A DNA stretch of 5,598 nucleotides from Propionibacteriaceae bacterium. GTDB lineage: Bacteria; Actinomycetota; Actinomycetes; Propionibacteriales; Propionibacteriaceae. Shown one piece after another: positions 4,346 through 5,598 of this stretch. Under the pieces are notes generated by a model. It saw only the letters and a list, made by a program, of their open reading frames with translations. It searched no databases and was not told the origin of the DNA. Numbering within the stretch: position 1 is the first letter of the stretch; every line of letters begins with the position of its first letter. The DNA lies in assembly GCA_003451975.1 (NCBI GenBank), contig DMIX01000357.1:1-5598 (forward strand). The letters are read 5' to 3'. A program made the position numbers and the translations under genes.

Positions 4346-5598
4346 ACCTTGCAGATACTGTCCAGGTTGTCGGTCTTGGTCGTCGAGGTCGACTTCTTCT
4401 TCGACGGCTTCTTGGTTGCCGTGGACGAAGAAGTCGCTGTCGGCTGAGCGACCGGATCGTCCTTGGCCTCACTCGCCGCAATGGTGGCAGCCACCGTTGC
4501 AGCGATGTCAGCGAAGTCGGGGTTGACCGTCGGATAGGAACCGCTGGCAGCCTTGAGGGTCGGCGGGGTGAAGCTCACCGAAGCCATCGGCAAGACCTTG
4601 GCTTTCATCGCCAGATCCATCATCGGACCGATCTGATCGGCGGGCAGGTTCGTGGCCACGATCTGTTTGCCGGCATCAGCGAGCTTCTGGAACTTGGTGA
4701 CTACCGTCGCCGGATCGAGCTGCTTGAGCATGGCGTTCATCACGCACTTCTGCCGAATCATCCGCTCATAGTCGGTGGAGTACTCCCGCGACCTCGCGAA
4801 CCACAGGGCATGGAAGCCATCCAGGTGCTGGTTCTTGCCAGCTTTGATCCAGCCATAGACACCCTTAGGGCTATGGAGACTGCCAATCGGGACCTTCTTG
4901 CCGACGTCCAAAGTGATGCCGCCCACGGCGTCGATCAGCTTCTCGAAGCCCTTCAAGTCGATCATCGCCCAGTAATTGATCTTGAGTCCCAGGATCTCTT
5001 CGATGGAGCTCCTCGTGGCCTCCACTCCCGGGTACTTCACCCCGGGGAAGAGATTCTTGTGCTGCTCAGCCAGGGTGTAGATCCCATTGAGCATGCACAA
5101 TTCAGCCAGAGGCTTCTCCGGGCAGTAGTAGCCGTTCGGGTACAGCTTGTGCAGCGGTGAATCCGCCGGGAAGGGCGCCCGTTGCAAGTTACGCGGCAGG
5201 CTGAACAACACTGTGCGCCCGGTGTCGGCATCGATGCTGGCCACCGTCATCGAGTCCGGACGCATGCCCTCGCGGCCTTTGCCAGCGTCGCCACCGAGTA
5301 ACAGCACGTTGTAGCGGCCATTCACCGCCTGCGCGTTGCCGCCACCACCGAACACATCCCCAAACAGGGATCGCTGAGCAGCGAAGATGTCGGAGGCGGC
5401 CCACGCCACACCGGTTCCAGTCACAGCCAGCACCAGCGCCAACGCACCGGAGATGACCGCACCCACCCGCGACATCGCGCGCGGATCGGCGATCCGCCAG
5501 GCGTCCAGCAGCAGCAGCGACCACGCGATTCCGTAGACCAGCACACCGACCTGCAACACGGTCAAGGTGATGGCATTGGCGTAGACCGCGATCACGGC
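4339..5598 (-). CDS. LCP (LytR-CpsA-Psr) cell-wall glycopolymer ligase, 5' end outside window (partial)
   Basis: The frame is open to the right edge. A GTG at 5595 is in frame, but the codon before it also continues, so the true start is probably beyond the window. Counting from that GTG, two membrane helices lie at about 6-30 and 44-67, after which the protein is extracytoplasmic. The LCP domain starts at 95 (YNVLLLGGD), with the polyprenyl-phosphate/metal-binding residues Asp103, Arg112 and Asp114 (RPDSM), SLPRNL at 132-137, INYWAMIDLKGFEKLIDAVGGI at 206-227, and FARSREYSTDYERMIRQK at 266-283 with the conserved arginines. LCP proteins move teichoic acid, arabinogalactan or capsule polymers from lipid carriers onto peptidoglycan. 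Cys158 and Cys167 may form a disulfide, and another Cys lies four residues from the end at 415. A Ser/Thr/Lys-rich linker (about 388-408) precedes the tail NLDSICKVS. The polymer attached here is unknown. Confidence 0.92.
   Translation of the reverse strand, partial: AVIAVYANAITLTVLQVGVLVYGIAWSLLLLDAWRIADPRAMSRVGAVISGALALVLAVTGTGVAWAASDIFAAQRSLFGDVFGGGGNAQAVNGRYNVLLLGGDAGKGREGMRPDSMTVASIDADTGRTVLFSLPRNLQRAPFPADSPLHKLYPNGYYCPEKPLAELCMLNGIYTLAEQHKNLFPGVKYPGVEATRSSIEEILGLKINYWAMIDLKGFEKLIDAVGGITLDVGKKVPIGSLHSPKGVYGWIKAGKNQHLDGFHALWFARSREYSTDYERMIRQKCVMNAMLKQLDPATVVTKFQKLADAGKQIVATNLPADQIGPMMDLAMKAKVLPMASVSFTPPTLKAASGSYPTVNPDFADIAATVAATIAASEAKDDPVAQPTATSSSTATKKPSKKKSTSTTKTDNLDSICKVS

Noticed and set aside
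4375..4440. Repeated CTTCTTC/GTCGTC-like tracts as a DNA repeat element
   Set aside because: They are explained by the Lys/Ser/Thr-rich linker codons of the LCP protein.

Overview
The window is GC-rich, densely coded DNA from an actinobacterium (Actinomycetota). The clearest marker is a WhiB-family Fe-S regulator, a family found in Actinobacteria and their phages. An actinobacterial LCP-type ligase with several N-terminal membrane helices, a GT2 protein ending in the DEMTGDDFA motif, and GTG starts fit the same assignment. Genus cannot be fixed from the sequence; the absence of an rmlD/wbbL pair between the LCP gene and manC differs from the mycobacterial layout as I remember it.

Layout from left to right: (1) 1-1087, minus, a GT2-type glycosyltransferase cut by the left edge; (2) 1088-1184, a gap with three consecutive potential hairpins; (3) 1185-1448, minus, whiB2 (Streptomyces whiB / mycobacterial whmD type); (4) 1449-1539, a compact control region with a strong-looking sigma-70-like promoter and three inverted repeats; (5) 1540-2211, minus, an unrecognised four-helix membrane protein with a disordered tail; (6) 2273-3349, minus, manC, mannose-1-phosphate guanylyltransferase; (7) 3350-3470, a divergent intergenic region; (8) 3471-4337, plus, a Tat-exported lipoprotein with a penicillin-binding/serine-hydrolase fold; (9) 4339-5598, minus, an LCP (LytR-CpsA-Psr) protein cut by the right edge, whose stop codon is one base from the stop of the lipoprotein gene.

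The theme is cell-envelope construction and division. ManC makes GDP-mannose for mannosylated glycans, the GT2 protein probably transfers a sugar, the LCP protein attaches glycopolymers to the wall, and the serine hydrolase probably acts on peptidoglycan. WhiB2 is a developmental and septation regulator. manC and the membrane gene are probably cotranscribed (61 bp apart), whereas whiB2 has its own promoter.

I see no mobile element, RNA gene, CRISPR array or undescribed multi-gene system. The points most worth checking are the layered inverted repeats over the whiB2 promoter and 5' UTR, the shortened nucleotide-binding half of the GT2 protein, the hairpin-rich whiB2-GT2 gap, and the Tat lipoprotein with a KNG motif.
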